A program made the translations under genes and the position numbers. A DNA stretch of 64,000 bases from assembly GCF_029893805.1 (NCBI RefSeq), contig NZ_JARXYP010000002.1:5828001-5892000 (forward strand). The letters run 5' to 3'. The DNA comes from Streptomyces sp. SAI-135 (GTDB lineage Bacteria > Actinomycetota > Actinomycetes > Streptomycetales > Streptomycetaceae). The notes under the pieces are model-generated. The model was not told the DNA's origin and made no database searches. It saw only the letters and a list, made by a program, of their open reading frames with translations. Below, piece after piece: positions 7,652-16,030 of this stretch (position 1 is the stretch's first letter; each line of letters begins with the position of its first letter).

Positions 7652-8409
7652 GCCAGACCGTCGACCGAGCACTCAGCATCCTGCCGCTGCTCGCCGAGGG
7701 CCCCGCCGACCTCGGACAGGTCGCCGACCGCCTCGGCGTCCACAAGTCCACCGCGCTGCGACTCCTCCGCACGCTCCACGAACACGGCATGGTCTACCGG
7801 CAGTCCGACCAGCGCTACCGCCTGGGCGCCCGCCTCATCGCGCTCGCCCAGGAGGCCATGGAGAACCTCGACATCCGCGAGATCGCCCACCCCCACCTCG
7901 TACGGCTGAACGAGCAGTGCGGCCACACCGTCCACCTCGCCGTGTACGAGGAGGACGAAGTGCTCTACATCGACAAGGTCGAGAGCCGCTACCCGGTGCG
8001 GATGTACTCGCGGATCGGCAAACCGGTCGCCATCACCGTCGCCGCTGTCGCCAAGCTGCTGCTCGCCGATCTGCCCGAGGCCGAGCGGCACGCCCTCGCG
8101 GACAAGCTCGACTACCCCCTGTACACGGCCCGTTCGACACCCAACGCCCCTGCCTTCCTCAAGGAGCTGGAGCGCGTGCGCGAACAGGGCTGGGCCACCG
8201 ACCTCGGTGGCCACGAGGAGTCCATCAACTGCGTCGCGGCCCCCGTCCGCGGCGCCGACGGCAGGGTCGTCGCCGCGATGTCGGTCTCCGCGCCGAACGT
8301 CGTCGTCACCGCCGAGGAACTCCTCACCCTCCTCCCGCAGGTCCGCCGTACGGCCGACGCCATCAGCGGCGAGTACTCCGGCAGAACAACAGCTAAGGAC
8401 CCCGTATGA
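7648..8409 (+). CDS. IclR-family transcriptional regulator
   Basis: A 253-residue regulator with an N-terminal winged helix (about 1-60, with LGQVADRLGVHKSTALRLLRT cut at 20 shown residues: DLGQVADRLGVHKSTALRLL) and a C-terminal IclR effector-binding domain (about 75-250) containing the small-molecule pocket region EESINCVAAPVRGADG. The ATG at 7648 lies 11 bases after GGAGGAGG and overlaps the kinase stop codon. It ends in another ATGA overlap with the RidA gene. KdgR, the regulator of 2-keto-3-deoxygluconate genes, belongs to this family, which suits the neighbours. It probably represses both divergent operons through the palindrome at 6429-6447 and releases it on binding a pathway intermediate. 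Confidence 0.88.
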   Translation: MSQTVDRALSILPLLAEGPADLGQVADRLGVHKSTALRLLRTLHEHGMVYRQSDQRYRLGARLIALAQEAMENLDIREIAHPHLVRLNEQCGHTVHLAVYEEDEVLYIDKVESRYPVRMYSRIGKPVAITVAAVAKLLLADLPEAERHALADKLDYPLYTARSTPNAPAFLKELERVREQGWATDLGGHEESINCVAAPVRGADGRVVAAMSVSAPNVVVTAEELLTLLPQVRRTADAISGEYSGRTTAKDPV

Positions 8410-8816
8410 CGGACAAGACCGCGCTCACCCCGAGCACCCACACCACTCCGCCCGCGAAGTTCTCCCACGGGGTGCGCAAGGGCAACATCCTCCAGGTCGC
8501 CGGCCAGGTCGGCTTCCTGCCGGCCGAGGAGGGCAAGCCGCCCACGCCCGCCGGGCCCACCCTGCGCGAGCAGACCCTCCAGACCCTCGCCAACGTCAAG
8601 GCGATCCTGGAGGAGGGCGGCGCCTCCTGGGACGACGTGATGATGATCCGCGTCTATCTGACGGACGTCGACCACTTCGCCGAGATGAACTCGATCTACA
8701 ACACCTACTTCGAGGAGCAGGGCCTCACCCAGCCTCCCGCCGCGCGCACGACGGTCTACGTCGGTCTGCCCGCGGGCCTGCTCATCGAGATCGACGCGCT
8801 CGCCGTCCTCGGCTGA
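8406..8816 (+). CDS. RidA-family reactive enamine/imine deaminase
   Basis: A 136-residue YjgF/YER057c/UK114 protein. RidA hydrolyses reactive 2-aminoacrylate-type enamines and imines, released by PLP dehydratases, to 2-oxo acids and ammonia. The key arginine of the family is present in PPAARTTVYVGLPAG and the late acidic residue in LIEIDALAVLG. It works as a cytoplasmic trimer. It is translationally coupled to IclR (ATGA). Its presence in the same transcript cluster as a PLP dehydratase is strong circumstantial support that the dehydratase releases an enamine product. Confidence 0.88.
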   Translation: MTDKTALTPSTHTTPPAKFSHGVRKGNILQVAGQVGFLPAEEGKPPTPAGPTLREQTLQTLANVKAILEEGGASWDDVMMIRVYLTDVDHFAEMNSIYNTYFEEQGLTQPPAARTTVYVGLPAGLLIEIDALAVLG

Positions 8817-8844
8817 CGCACCCCCGACTCCCGCACGCCGCACA

Positions 8845-8874
8845 CGGCACGGCACCTCTCGCGGTGCCGTGCCG
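8845..8874. terminator. Hairpin between RidA and permease genes
   Basis: CGGCACGGCACC pairs perfectly with GGTGCCGTGCCG (12 bp) around the 6-base loop TCTCGC. There is no T-run, as is common in high-GC actinobacteria. It sits in the 105-base gap before the permease and may partly terminate or process the operon mRNA. Confidence 0.5.
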
Positions 8875-8921
8875 CGATCCCCCCTGCCCGAAAGCTCCAT
8901 GGACTTACGCAGAGGACCCCC

Positions 8922-10394
8922 ATGTCCCTACCGCTCGCCGCGACCACCGAGACACCTCCGCACACCGGTGGCCTGCTCCTCCTCGTCGACGGCACCGCGG
9001 GCCTCCTCACGGTCGCCGCCCTCGGTATCGCCCTGCTGCTCTTCCTGATCATCAAGGTCAGACTCCAGCCCTTCGTCGCCCTGCTCGGCGTCTCCATAGC
9101 CGTCGGCCTGCTCGCGGGCCTCTCGGTCACCGAACTCTTCGGCACCGTCCAGCGGTCGGACGCCGTGTCCACCATCGAGTCCGGGATGGGAGGCATCCTC
9201 GGCCATGTCGCGATCATCATCGGCCTGGGCACCATGCTCGGGGCGATCCTCGAAGTCAGCGGCGGCGCCGAGGTGTTGGCGTCCCGGCTGCTGAACCTCT
9301 TCGGGGAGAAGCGGGCGCCCCTCGCCATGGGCCTCACCGGCCTCGTCTTCGGCATCCCGGTCTTCTTCGACGTCGGCATCTTCGTGCTCGCGCCCATCGT
9401 GTACGCGGCGGCCAAGCGCAGCGGCAAGTCGATCCTGCTCTACTGCCTGCCGCTGCTGGCGGGCCTGTCGATGACCCACGCCTTCCTGCCGCCGCACCCG
9501 GGCCCGGTCGCGGCCGCCGGCCTGCTCCACGTGGACCTCGGCTGGGTCATCCTGATGGGCATCGTCTGCGGCATCCCGGCGGTGCTGGCCGCGTGGGCGT
9601 TCTCCGCGTGGGTCGGCCGGCGCATCTTCGTCGCCGTACCGCAGGACATGGTGGAGGCGGCCGCGGAGGCCAGGCAGGCCGTGATCGAGGAGCAGCGCGC
9701 GCAGGGAGTCGTACCGCGGGAGGACCCCGTGTCCCTCGGCACGGTCCTCGGCATCATCGGTACGCCCCTCGTCCTGATCCTCGCCGCCACGTTCTCCTCG
9801 ATCGCGTTCGACCCCTCCACGGGCCGCTCGGTCATCGAGTTCTTCGGCAGCCCCTTCGTGGCGCTGACGATCGCCCTGGTCCTCGCCTACTACCTGCTCG
9901 GCATCCGCCGCGGCTGGTCCCGCAGGTCGCTGGAGACGGTGTCGACGGCGTCCCTCAAGCCGGTCGGCAACATCCTGCTCGTCGTCGGCGCGGGCGGTGT
10001 CTTCGGCGCGGTCCTGAAGGCCAGCGGGGTCGCCCAGGCGCTCTCGGACACCTTCAACGACGTCGGCCTGCCGGTGCTCGTGCTGTCGTACCTGATCTCG
10101 GTGGTCCTGCGGGTCGCCCAGGGCTCGGCGACCGTCGCGATCGTGACCACCGCGGGCATCGTGGCGCCGCTCCTGTCGGAGGGCCACCACTCCCAGGCCT
10201 TCGTCGCCCTCGTCATCATGGCCATCTCGGCCGGCTCCATCTTCGCCTCGCACGTCAACGACGGCGGCTTCTGGATGGTCGCCAAGTACTTCGGCATCAG
10301 CGAACGCGACACGTTGAAGACGTGGACCGTGCTGGAGACGGTGCTGTCGGTGGCCGGGTTCGCGGTGGCGGCCGTACTGAGCGTCTTCGTGTAG
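8922..10394 (+). CDS. GntP-family gluconate/sugar-acid:proton symporter
   Basis: A 490-residue polytopic permease with about 12-14 hydrophobic segments. It shows the GntP-type signatures GLTGLVFGIPVFFDVGIF and the loop THAFLPPHPGPVAAAG, and another conserved segment, RVAQGSATVAIVT, late in the protein. Family members import gluconate and related sugar acids across the cytoplasmic membrane by proton symport. An AGAGGACCCCC ribosome site precedes the ATG. As the last gene of the rightward cluster it is the likely uptake system for the substrate of the deacylase/dehydratase pair. A gluconate-like permease argues for a sugar acid rather than a simple D-amino acid. Confidence 0.87.
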   Translation: MSLPLAATTETPPHTGGLLLLVDGTAGLLTVAALGIALLLFLIIKVRLQPFVALLGVSIAVGLLAGLSVTELFGTVQRSDAVSTIESGMGGILGHVAIIIGLGTMLGAILEVSGGAEVLASRLLNLFGEKRAPLAMGLTGLVFGIPVFFDVGIFVLAPIVYAAAKRSGKSILLYCLPLLAGLSMTHAFLPPHPGPVAAAGLLHVDLGWVILMGIVCGIPAVLAAWAFSAWVGRRIFVAVPQDMVEAAAEARQAVIEEQRAQGVVPREDPVSLGTVLGIIGTPLVLILAATFSSIAFDPSTGRSVIEFFGSPFVALTIALVLAYYLLGIRRGWSRRSLETVSTASLKPVGNILLVVGAGGVFGAVLKASGVAQALSDTFNDVGLPVLVLSYLISVVLRVAQGSATVAIVTTAGIVAPLLSEGHHSQAFVALVIMAISAGSIFASHVNDGGFWMVAKYFGISERDTLKTWTVLETVLSVAGFAVAAVLSVFV

Positions 10395-10458
10395 GCGTCC
10401 GATAACGATGTAGGGGCCGACTGTGCCGGGCACAGGATCGTCGACCATACTGCCCGCT

Positions 10459-10938
10459 GTGGAGCAGCGCATAGGTTCGAGCAGCCAGCCCCTGGAAGGC
10501 GCCGGATTCGACCCGGCCTACATCCCCGGGCTCACCTCACCCGTGTCCGGCGAGGCGGAGTCCGTCCCGGAGGACGCGGAGGTGACTTCGGAGGAGGTCG
10601 TCGAGGAGTCTGCCGAAGAGCCCGTCGAGGAGGAGACCTTCGACGGGCCCGTCTTCGAGGCCTCCGACCGCCGCGCGCGGATCGTCGCCGACCACCGGGG
10701 CGTCCGCCTCGCCCTCGACGACCAGTCCTGCGAGTTCCGCTGGGACGAGATCGGCGCGGTCGAGACGGAGACGCCCCGGTTCGGCAAGCGGTACACCGTC
10801 ACGGTCCACACCCCGGACCGCCGCTGGTACCCGATCGAGATCGAGGCGGCCTCACGATCCGACTTCGCCAAGTGGGACGAGCAGTTGGACGCGGTGATGG
10901 ACGAGTACTTCGAAGAGGAGTCGGCGGAATCCGACTAG
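10459..10938 (+). CDS. Small acidic protein with a PH-like domain (paralogue of 13906-14307)
   Basis: A 159-residue protein. The first half is disordered and acidic (runs of E and S, about 20-60); the second half (about 65-155) is a predicted beta-rich domain with DRRARIVADHRGVRLAL and CEFRWDEIGAVET, matching the pattern of the protein at 13906. I chose GTG at 10459, 7 bases after a CATACT -10-like box, implying a leaderless mRNA; a longer version from 10423 is possible. No signal peptide. The repeat of this domain type on both sides of the carboxypeptidase/Nramp genes is notable. Function unknown. Confidence 0.65.
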   Translation: MEQRIGSSSQPLEGAGFDPAYIPGLTSPVSGEAESVPEDAEVTSEEVVEESAEEPVEEETFDGPVFEASDRRARIVADHRGVRLALDDQSCEFRWDEIGAVETETPRFGKRYTVTVHTPDRRWYPIEIEAASRSDFAKWDEQLDAVMDEYFEEESAESD

Positions 10939-10964
10939 GGGCGCGGGTACCCACGGACCCCTAG
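10935..10964. terminator. Hairpin shared by convergent genes
   Basis: CTAGGGG (10935-10941) pairs with CCCCTAG (10958-10964); the loop contains the palindrome GGGTACCC. The stop codons of both convergent genes fall inside the two arms, so the hairpin can serve as a compact bidirectional terminator. Confidence 0.5.
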
Positions 10965-12295
10965 CAGTACTGCGCCTGCTTCCCGATGGACCGGTACATG
11001 CAGTCCGAGTTCTCCAGCAGTTGCAGCACCGCGTCCCGGTTGCGTGACGTCTCCCGCTCGATGACCTCGTCGGGCGGGTAGAAGCCGCCGCCGGAACTCG
11101 ACGACGGGTACATCTCGAAGGTGTACGAGAAGATCTTGTGCGTGCCCCAGAGGTAGTCGTCGATCGACCCGTCGGTGATGTACAGGTCGCTCGCCTGCTC
11201 CGGCGTGTAGCCGTTGCTCGCGGCCATCTTCTGCCCGACCGCCTTGAACACGGCGTTGTCGTCCGCGGTCATCCCGGTCGCCGTGTCGGAGTAGGTGTAC
11301 CCGTAGGGCCACAGCACCAGTTCGCTGTACGTGTGGAAGTCGATGTTGGTCTTGATCTGCTGCACGCCGCCGACGACCCGGCTGCGCACGAAGTTGGCGA
11401 CCACCTTGACCTCGGGCGCCGACTCGGCGGCCGTACCCCGGTAGGTCTCGGAGGACGTGGACCCGGACGAGCCGCCGCAGCAGCCCCAGCGGTAGGCCCA
11501 GTTGCGGTTGAGGTCCGTACCGACCGCCGACGAACCGGAGTTGGGCTGCCGGTTCTTGCGCCAGGAGCGGTAGGAGCCGGAGGCGATGTCGTACTCGCCG
11601 CCGTCCGGGTTGAGGTCGGGGACGATCCAGATCTCGCGGTTGTTCACCATGTTCGTCACCCGTGAGTCGCTCCCGTAGCCCGCGCCGAGTTCGCGCAGCA
11701 GGTACAGGGCCATCTCGACGGTGAGGTGCTCGCGGGCGTGCTGGTGGTGGGTGAACAGCACCTCGGGCTCGGCCTCGTCGGTCGCCACGTTGTCGCTGAT
11801 CTTGATGGCGACGATGTCCCGGCCCTGGTACGACGTGCCGATGACCCGCTTGCTCATGATGTTCGGGTAGGCGGCGAGACGCTGGTCGATCTCGGCGTTC
11901 ATCTCGGCGTAGTTGTGGTAGCGAGAGTCGGCCGAGGGGAAGTCGAAGAGCCGGGCCTCGTCCTCCGCGGCCCGGTCCGGGGCGGCGCCGAGGGCTGTCA
12001 CCTCGTAGCCGAGACCGCGCAGCTTCCTGATCTGGTCCGCGCGGCCGGAGACCACGACGGTCTCCTCGTCCGCCTCGTCGACCGTCACTCCGGTCTGCTG
12101 GATCGCCGTACGGGTCACGGGGGTTGTCTGCTGGTGGATCTCGTACTGGCGTACGTCCTCGCTGCCCGGTGCCCGCTTCGGGGCGCTGTCTGCGTTCGCG
12201 GAGAGCGGGGCGGCGAGGGCGAGGGCAAGAACGGCGGCGAGGGCGGCGGAGCGTCTGGCGCCGAGGACGCCGGAACCGCGTGTGCGAAGTCGCAT
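10961..12295 (-). CDS. Secreted zinc carboxypeptidase, M14 family
   Basis: A 444-residue exported metallocarboxypeptidase. A twin-arginine-poor but clear signal peptide covers residues about 1-37 (MRLRTRGSG, then ARRSAALAAVLALALAAP). A propeptide-like region follows to about 120, then the catalytic domain. The zinc ligands are H186 and E189 (HQHAREH) and a histidine near 320 (DFHTYSE); the catalytic glutamate is in YTFEMYPSS near the C terminus. RNWAYRWGCCGG is typical of the actinobacterial carboxypeptidase T-like group. It trims C-terminal residues from peptides outside the cell. Monocistronic, divergent from the Nramp-like gene. Confidence 0.88.
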   Translation of the reverse strand: MRLRTRGSGVLGARRSAALAAVLALALAAPLSANADSAPKRAPGSEDVRQYEIHQQTTPVTRTAIQQTGVTVDEADEETVVVSGRADQIRKLRGLGYEVTALGAAPDRAAEDEARLFDFPSADSRYHNYAEMNAEIDQRLAAYPNIMSKRVIGTSYQGRDIVAIKISDNVATDEAEPEVLFTHHQHAREHLTVEMALYLLRELGAGYGSDSRVTNMVNNREIWIVPDLNPDGGEYDIASGSYRSWRKNRQPNSGSSAVGTDLNRNWAYRWGCCGGSSGSTSSETYRGTAAESAPEVKVVANFVRSRVVGGVQQIKTNIDFHTYSELVLWPYGYTYSDTATGMTADDNAVFKAVGQKMAASNGYTPEQASDLYITDGSIDDYLWGTHKIFSYTFEMYPSSSSGGGFYPPDEVIERETSRNRDAVLQLLENSDCMYRSIGKQAQYC

Positions 12296-12515
12296 GAAGT
12301 CTCCTGTGTTCTCCAGGGTTCCGGGATCTCCGGAAGTGGGGGAGTGGAGCGGGGTGTCTCAGCGACGTGCTGCCGGTGCGGGTGTGCGGCACATCGTCCA
12401 CTTATGGCATGACCAGGTCAAGAGTGGACCAGGGTGTGATGGCGTGAAACCGTGCCGACTTCCTTCACCGCACGCCCTCTTGCCGGGCGGCGATCTTTGG
12501 GGTTTCTTGACCTTC

Positions 12516-13832
12516 ATGGCGGACACCACGGACAACACAGTGACCGGTGAGGCGAACTCCGTACCGCGCAGGTCCAGTTGGCGCTACATCGGCCCGGGGA
12601 TCGTCGTGGCCGCGACCGGCGTGGGCGCCGGTGACCTGGTCGCCACGCTCATCGCGGGCAGCAACTTCGGCTACACCCTGCTGTGGGCCGCGGTGATCGG
12701 CTGCCTCGTCAAGATCTCCCTGGCGGAGGCGGCGGGCCGCTGGCACCTGTCCACCGGCAGCACCCTGTTCGACGGCTGGGCGAGCCTGGGCCGCTGGACC
12801 ACCTGGTTCTTCGCCGTCTACGTGGTGATCTGGGGCTTCGTGTACGGCGCGGCGGCGATGTCGTCGAGCGCGCTGCCGCTCCAGGCGCTGTTCCCGGACG
12901 TGATGGACCTCGAATGGTGGGCCATCGCCTGCGGTCTTGTCGGCCTGGTCTTCGTCTGGTTCAACAAGTACGCGGTCTTCGAGAAGGTCATGACGCTCCT
13001 GGTGGGCGTCATGTTCGTGGTGACGGTGTACCTGGCGATCCGGGTCACCCCGAACCTGGGCGACGCCTTCGCGGGCCTGCTGCCCGTGCTGCCCGACGAG
13101 AAGGACTCCATCCTCAACACCCTGGGCCTGATCGGCGGCGTGGGCGGCACCATCACACTCGCCGCGTACGGCTACTGGGTCAACGCCAAGGGCTGGACCG
13201 ACACCGGCTGGATGAAGGTGATGCGGCTCGACAACCGGGTCGCCTACATCACCACCGGCATCTTCGTCGTCGCCATGCTCTTCGTCGGCGCGGAACTGCT
13301 GCACAGTGCAAACGTCGCGATCGCGAGCGGCGACAAGGGGCTCATCCAGCTCAGCGACATCCTGGAGGACGAGTACGGCTCGGCCACCGCCAAGTTCTTC
13401 CTGATCGGGTTCTTCGCCACCTCGTTCACCTCGCTGATCGGCGTCTGGCACGGCGTGAGCCTGATGTTCGCGGACTTCGTGGCGCGCTACCGCGGCCGCG
13501 GACAGGCGGCCGCCTCGGGCCAGGAGGTCGCCTCCGGCTCGCGCGAGCGCTCCTGGCCCTTCCGCGTGTACCTGCTCTGGCTGACCTTCCCGCCGATGGT
13601 CCTGCTCTTCCAGGGCCAGCCCTTCCGCCTGGTGATCATCTACGGCGTCCTCGGCGCCGCCTTCCTCCCCTTCCTGGCCGGCACGCTGATGTGGCTGCTG
13701 AACACCTCCCGCACGCCCCGGCAGTGGCGCAACGGCCCCCTCAGCAACGCCATGCTGGCGATCGCGGGCCTGCTGTTCCTGGTCCTGTGCGTGAAGCAGA
13801 TCTGGGACCAGCCGTGGTCGGAGTTCTTCTGA
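12516..13832 (+). CDS. Nramp-related membrane transporter with atypical metal-site motifs
   Basis: A 438-residue membrane protein with about 11 hydrophobic helices and the overall Nramp layout (SWRYIGPGIVVAATGVGAGD opening helix 1; long loop 345-365). The canonical Asp-Pro-Gly motif of helix 1 is replaced by GVGAGDL, and the helix 6 Met-Pro-His motif by TLAAYGYW, so the usual manganese/iron ligands are not conserved. The ATG at 12516 gives a family-like N terminus, but no ribosome site is obvious. It may carry another ion or solute; calling it a manganese transporter would overreach. Stands alone between the carboxypeptidase and a PH-like protein. Confidence 0.75.
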   Translation: MADTTDNTVTGEANSVPRRSSWRYIGPGIVVAATGVGAGDLVATLIAGSNFGYTLLWAAVIGCLVKISLAEAAGRWHLSTGSTLFDGWASLGRWTTWFFAVYVVIWGFVYGAAAMSSSALPLQALFPDVMDLEWWAIACGLVGLVFVWFNKYAVFEKVMTLLVGVMFVVTVYLAIRVTPNLGDAFAGLLPVLPDEKDSILNTLGLIGGVGGTITLAAYGYWVNAKGWTDTGWMKVMRLDNRVAYITTGIFVVAMLFVGAELLHSANVAIASGDKGLIQLSDILEDEYGSATAKFFLIGFFATSFTSLIGVWHGVSLMFADFVARYRGRGQAAASGQEVASGSRERSWPFRVYLLWLTFPPMVLLFQGQPFRLVIIYGVLGAAFLPFLAGTLMWLLNTSRTPRQWRNGPLSNAMLAIAGLLFLVLCVKQIWDQPWSEFF

Positions 13833-13905
13833 CGCCCCGGGCGGGCCGGTGACCCGGTGGTTATCCTCGGCTCCGTACGACACCACCACCCAGGGGCCCA
13901 CCACG

Positions 13906-14307
13906 ATGACCACCCAGCCACCGCCCTACGGCCACCAGCCCCCACCGGGTACGGCCCCCGCGGGCTTCGGCCCGCCCCCGCCGCCGTCGGCGTTCACCGG
14001 GCGGCCACCGTCCCCACCGGTTGCCGAGGGACCGGAGTTCATGGCGGTGGACCGCCACAACTCCGTCGTCGTCGACTCCGCGGGCGTCGCCTTCGAGGAC
14101 CACGGCCACTCCGCCGAGTTCCCCTGGCACGAGATCCGCAGCGTCCACTACAAGGCCGGCCCCAACGGCAAGACCCTCATGATGGCCGTCATCCACCTCG
14201 ACGGCCGCTTCTACGAGTGCGTGGTCGACGCGAAGAACCGGGACCGGCTGGGCGAGTGGTTCGCCCAACTGGCCCCGGTGCTCGGGTACTACCGGCCGCT
14301 GGTCTAG
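13906..14307 (+). CDS. Proline-rich small protein with PH-like domain
   Basis: A 133-residue protein: a Pro/Gly-rich leader (about 1-40, MTTQPPPYGHQPPPGTAP) and a beta-rich domain (about 45-130) with FMAVDRHNSVVVDSAGVAF and AEFPWHEIRSVHY. The domain aligns by eye with residues 65-155 of the protein at 10459 (DR...V..D..GV, EF.W.EI..V). ATG 13906 is preceded by AGGGG. No membrane segment. Function unknown; possibly an adaptor for a membrane or cytoskeletal partner, which is a guess from the fold class. Confidence 0.65.
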   Translation: MTTQPPPYGHQPPPGTAPAGFGPPPPPSAFTGRPPSPPVAEGPEFMAVDRHNSVVVDSAGVAFEDHGHSAEFPWHEIRSVHYKAGPNGKTLMMAVIHLDGRFYECVVDAKNRDRLGEWFAQLAPVLGYYRPLV

Positions 14308-14326
14308 AAGCAGGCGGCCGGTCTCG

Positions 14327-16006
14327 CTACGGCAGGGCGTGCACGTGCGGTCCCACCGTGTTGGACCACGCGTTGCCCGCCGCCGCGTCCCAGTTCGTCG
14401 ACCAGGTCATGGCGCCGCGGAGGTCGGGGTAGGTCCTGGAGGGCTTGAAGGAACCGCAGCCCGTGCCCCTGGTGAGGCAGTCGAGCGCGTTGTTCACCAC
14501 GGTCGGGGAGACGTAACCGCTGCCCGCCCCGCTGGTCGACGCCGGCAGGCCCAGTCCGACCTGGGACGGTGACAGTCCGCCCTCCAGCTGGATGCAGGCC
14601 AGGGCGGTCAGGAAGTCCACCGAACCCTGGGAGTAGACCTTGCCGTCGCACCCCAGCATCGAACCGCTGTTGTAGTACTGCATGTTGACGACGGTGAGGA
14701 TGTCCTTCACGTTCAGCGCGGTCTGGAAGTACGCGTTGGACGTCGACTGCATGTCGATCGTCTGCGGTGCCATCGTGAGCACCAGCGAACTGCCGGCCTT
14801 CGCGGCGAGCGAGCGCAGCGCCTGCGACATGTAGGTCGCGTTGAGCCCGTTCTCCAGGTCGATGTCGACACCGTCGAAGCCGTACGTCTGCATCAGCGCG
14901 TACACCGAGTTCGCGAAGTTCGCCGCCGAGGCCGTGTCGTTGACCGCGACCGTGCCGTTCTGGCCGCCCACGGAGACGATGACCTTCTTGCCCGCGGCCT
15001 GCTTCGCCCTGATGTCCGCCTTGAACTGGTCCACCGTGTACCCGCCGAGCCCGGCCGAGTCGAGGTTGAAGGTCACGGCACCGGGAGTCGTCGTCGCGTC
15101 CGCGAACGCCACCGCGATGATGTCGTACTGCGACTGCACGGCCGACAGCTTCTGGACCGTCGCCCCGTTGTTGAAGTTCTGCCAGTACCCGGTGACGGCG
15201 TGCCGCGGCACCGTGCCCCCGCCGCCGCCCGAGGCGGCCGTCTTCGCCGTCACGGTCCCGGACCTGCCCGACTCGCCAGCCGAGTTCGTCGCCGTGACCT
15301 GGAAGGAGTACGTCGTCGAGGCGGCGAGCCCGGTCACCGTCGCCGAGGCCCCGGTCACCGCGGTGACCTTCGTGCCGTCCCGGTAGACGTTGTAGCCCGT
15401 GGCCCCCGACACCGCGTTCCAGGCCAGGGAGACCGAGGAGGAGGACGTACCGGACACCGTCAGGCCGCCCGGCGCCCCGGGGACCGTCGGTGCCGGGTCG
15501 CCGCCACCGCCCCCGTCCGGGCCGTGGACGGACACGTCGTCGGCGAAGTAGGCCGCCTGTCCGTACCAGCCGTGCGTGTACACCGTCACCGAGGTCGTCG
15601 AGGAGCCCGCGGTGAAGGTGGTCGTCAGCTGCTTCCAGGAGGCGGAGTCCGGGGTCCAGGTCGACACGTCCGTCGTGCCGGTGCCGGTCGCGCCGAGGTA
15701 GGCGTACCCGCCCTGCACCCAGGCGCTCAGCGTGTACGTCGAGTTCGGCTTCACGGCCACCGTCTGGACGCACTTGGCGTTGTCCTGTCCGGCCGGCGTC
15801 GCCTTCAGTGCGGCCGAGCCGCCGTGCACGGGGGAGGAGACGGTCGTGCCGCTGTTGGCCGAGCAGGTCCAGTTGCTCAGGCCGGACTCGAAGCCGGCGT
15901 TCTTCGCGTTGTTGACGTCCGCGGCGGCGGCCGGCCCCGCGAACCCCAGGGCGAGGGCCGCGACGGCGGTCGTCGTCCAGAGCCGTGTTCTGCTGAGTAT
16001 GGGCAT
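14327..16006 (-). CDS. Secreted family 18 chitinase with CBM and fibronectin type III domains
   Basis: A 559-residue exported chitinase that hydrolyses beta-1,4 links between GlcNAc units. Order: signal peptide (1 to about 30, AGPAAAAD cleavage), carbohydrate-binding module (about 31-155), Gly-rich linker, fibronectin III domain (about 170-250), second Gly linker, GH18 catalytic domain (about 262-559). The catalytic DxxDxDxE motif is DGVDIDLE at 378-385, with acid E385 intact. ATG 16006 has no ribosome site; the promoter at 16013-16042 places transcription start near the ATG, suggesting a leaderless mRNA. A DasR-type operator lies in the promoter spacer, so expression should respond to GlcNAc supply. 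Confidence 0.92.
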   Translation of the reverse strand: MPILSRTRLWTTTAVAALALGFAGPAAAADVNNAKNAGFESGLSNWTCSANSGTTVSSPVHGGSAALKATPAGQDNAKCVQTVAVKPNSTYTLSAWVQGGYAYLGATGTGTTDVSTWTPDSASWKQLTTTFTAGSSTTSVTVYTHGWYGQAAYFADDVSVHGPDGGGGGDPAPTVPGAPGGLTVSGTSSSSVSLAWNAVSGATGYNVYRDGTKVTAVTGASATVTGLAASTTYSFQVTATNSAGESGRSGTVTAKTAASGGGGGTVPRHAVTGYWQNFNNGATVQKLSAVQSQYDIIAVAFADATTTPGAVTFNLDSAGLGGYTVDQFKADIRAKQAAGKKVIVSVGGQNGTVAVNDTASAANFANSVYALMQTYGFDGVDIDLENGLNATYMSQALRSLAAKAGSSLVLTMAPQTIDMQSTSNAYFQTALNVKDILTVVNMQYYNSGSMLGCDGKVYSQGSVDFLTALACIQLEGGLSPSQVGLGLPASTSGAGSGYVSPTVVNNALDCLTRGTGCGSFKPSRTYPDLRGAMTWSTNWDAAAGNAWSNTVGPHVHALP

Positions 16007-16014
16007 GACAAGAG

Positions 16015-16030
16015 AGTTGGTCCAGACCAA
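16015..16030. promoter_or_regulatory. DasR-responsive element (dre) in the chitinase promoter
   Basis: AGTTGGTCCAGACCAA contains the palindrome TTGGTCCAGACCAA and matches the known dre consensus for DasR (TGGTCTAGACCA-like) with one central change. It lies between a consensus -35 TTGACA (complement of 16037-16042) and a weak -10 (AACTCT, complement of 16013-16018) of the leftward chitinase promoter. DasR, a GntR regulator released by GlcN-6-P/GlcNAc-6-P, would block RNA polymerase directly here. Confidence 0.8.

Noticed and set aside
5135..7672. An 845-residue protein fusing an upstream region to the PLP enzyme
   Set aside because: The upstream part is antisense to the kinase; the GTG at 6409 with AGGGAGG is the supported start.
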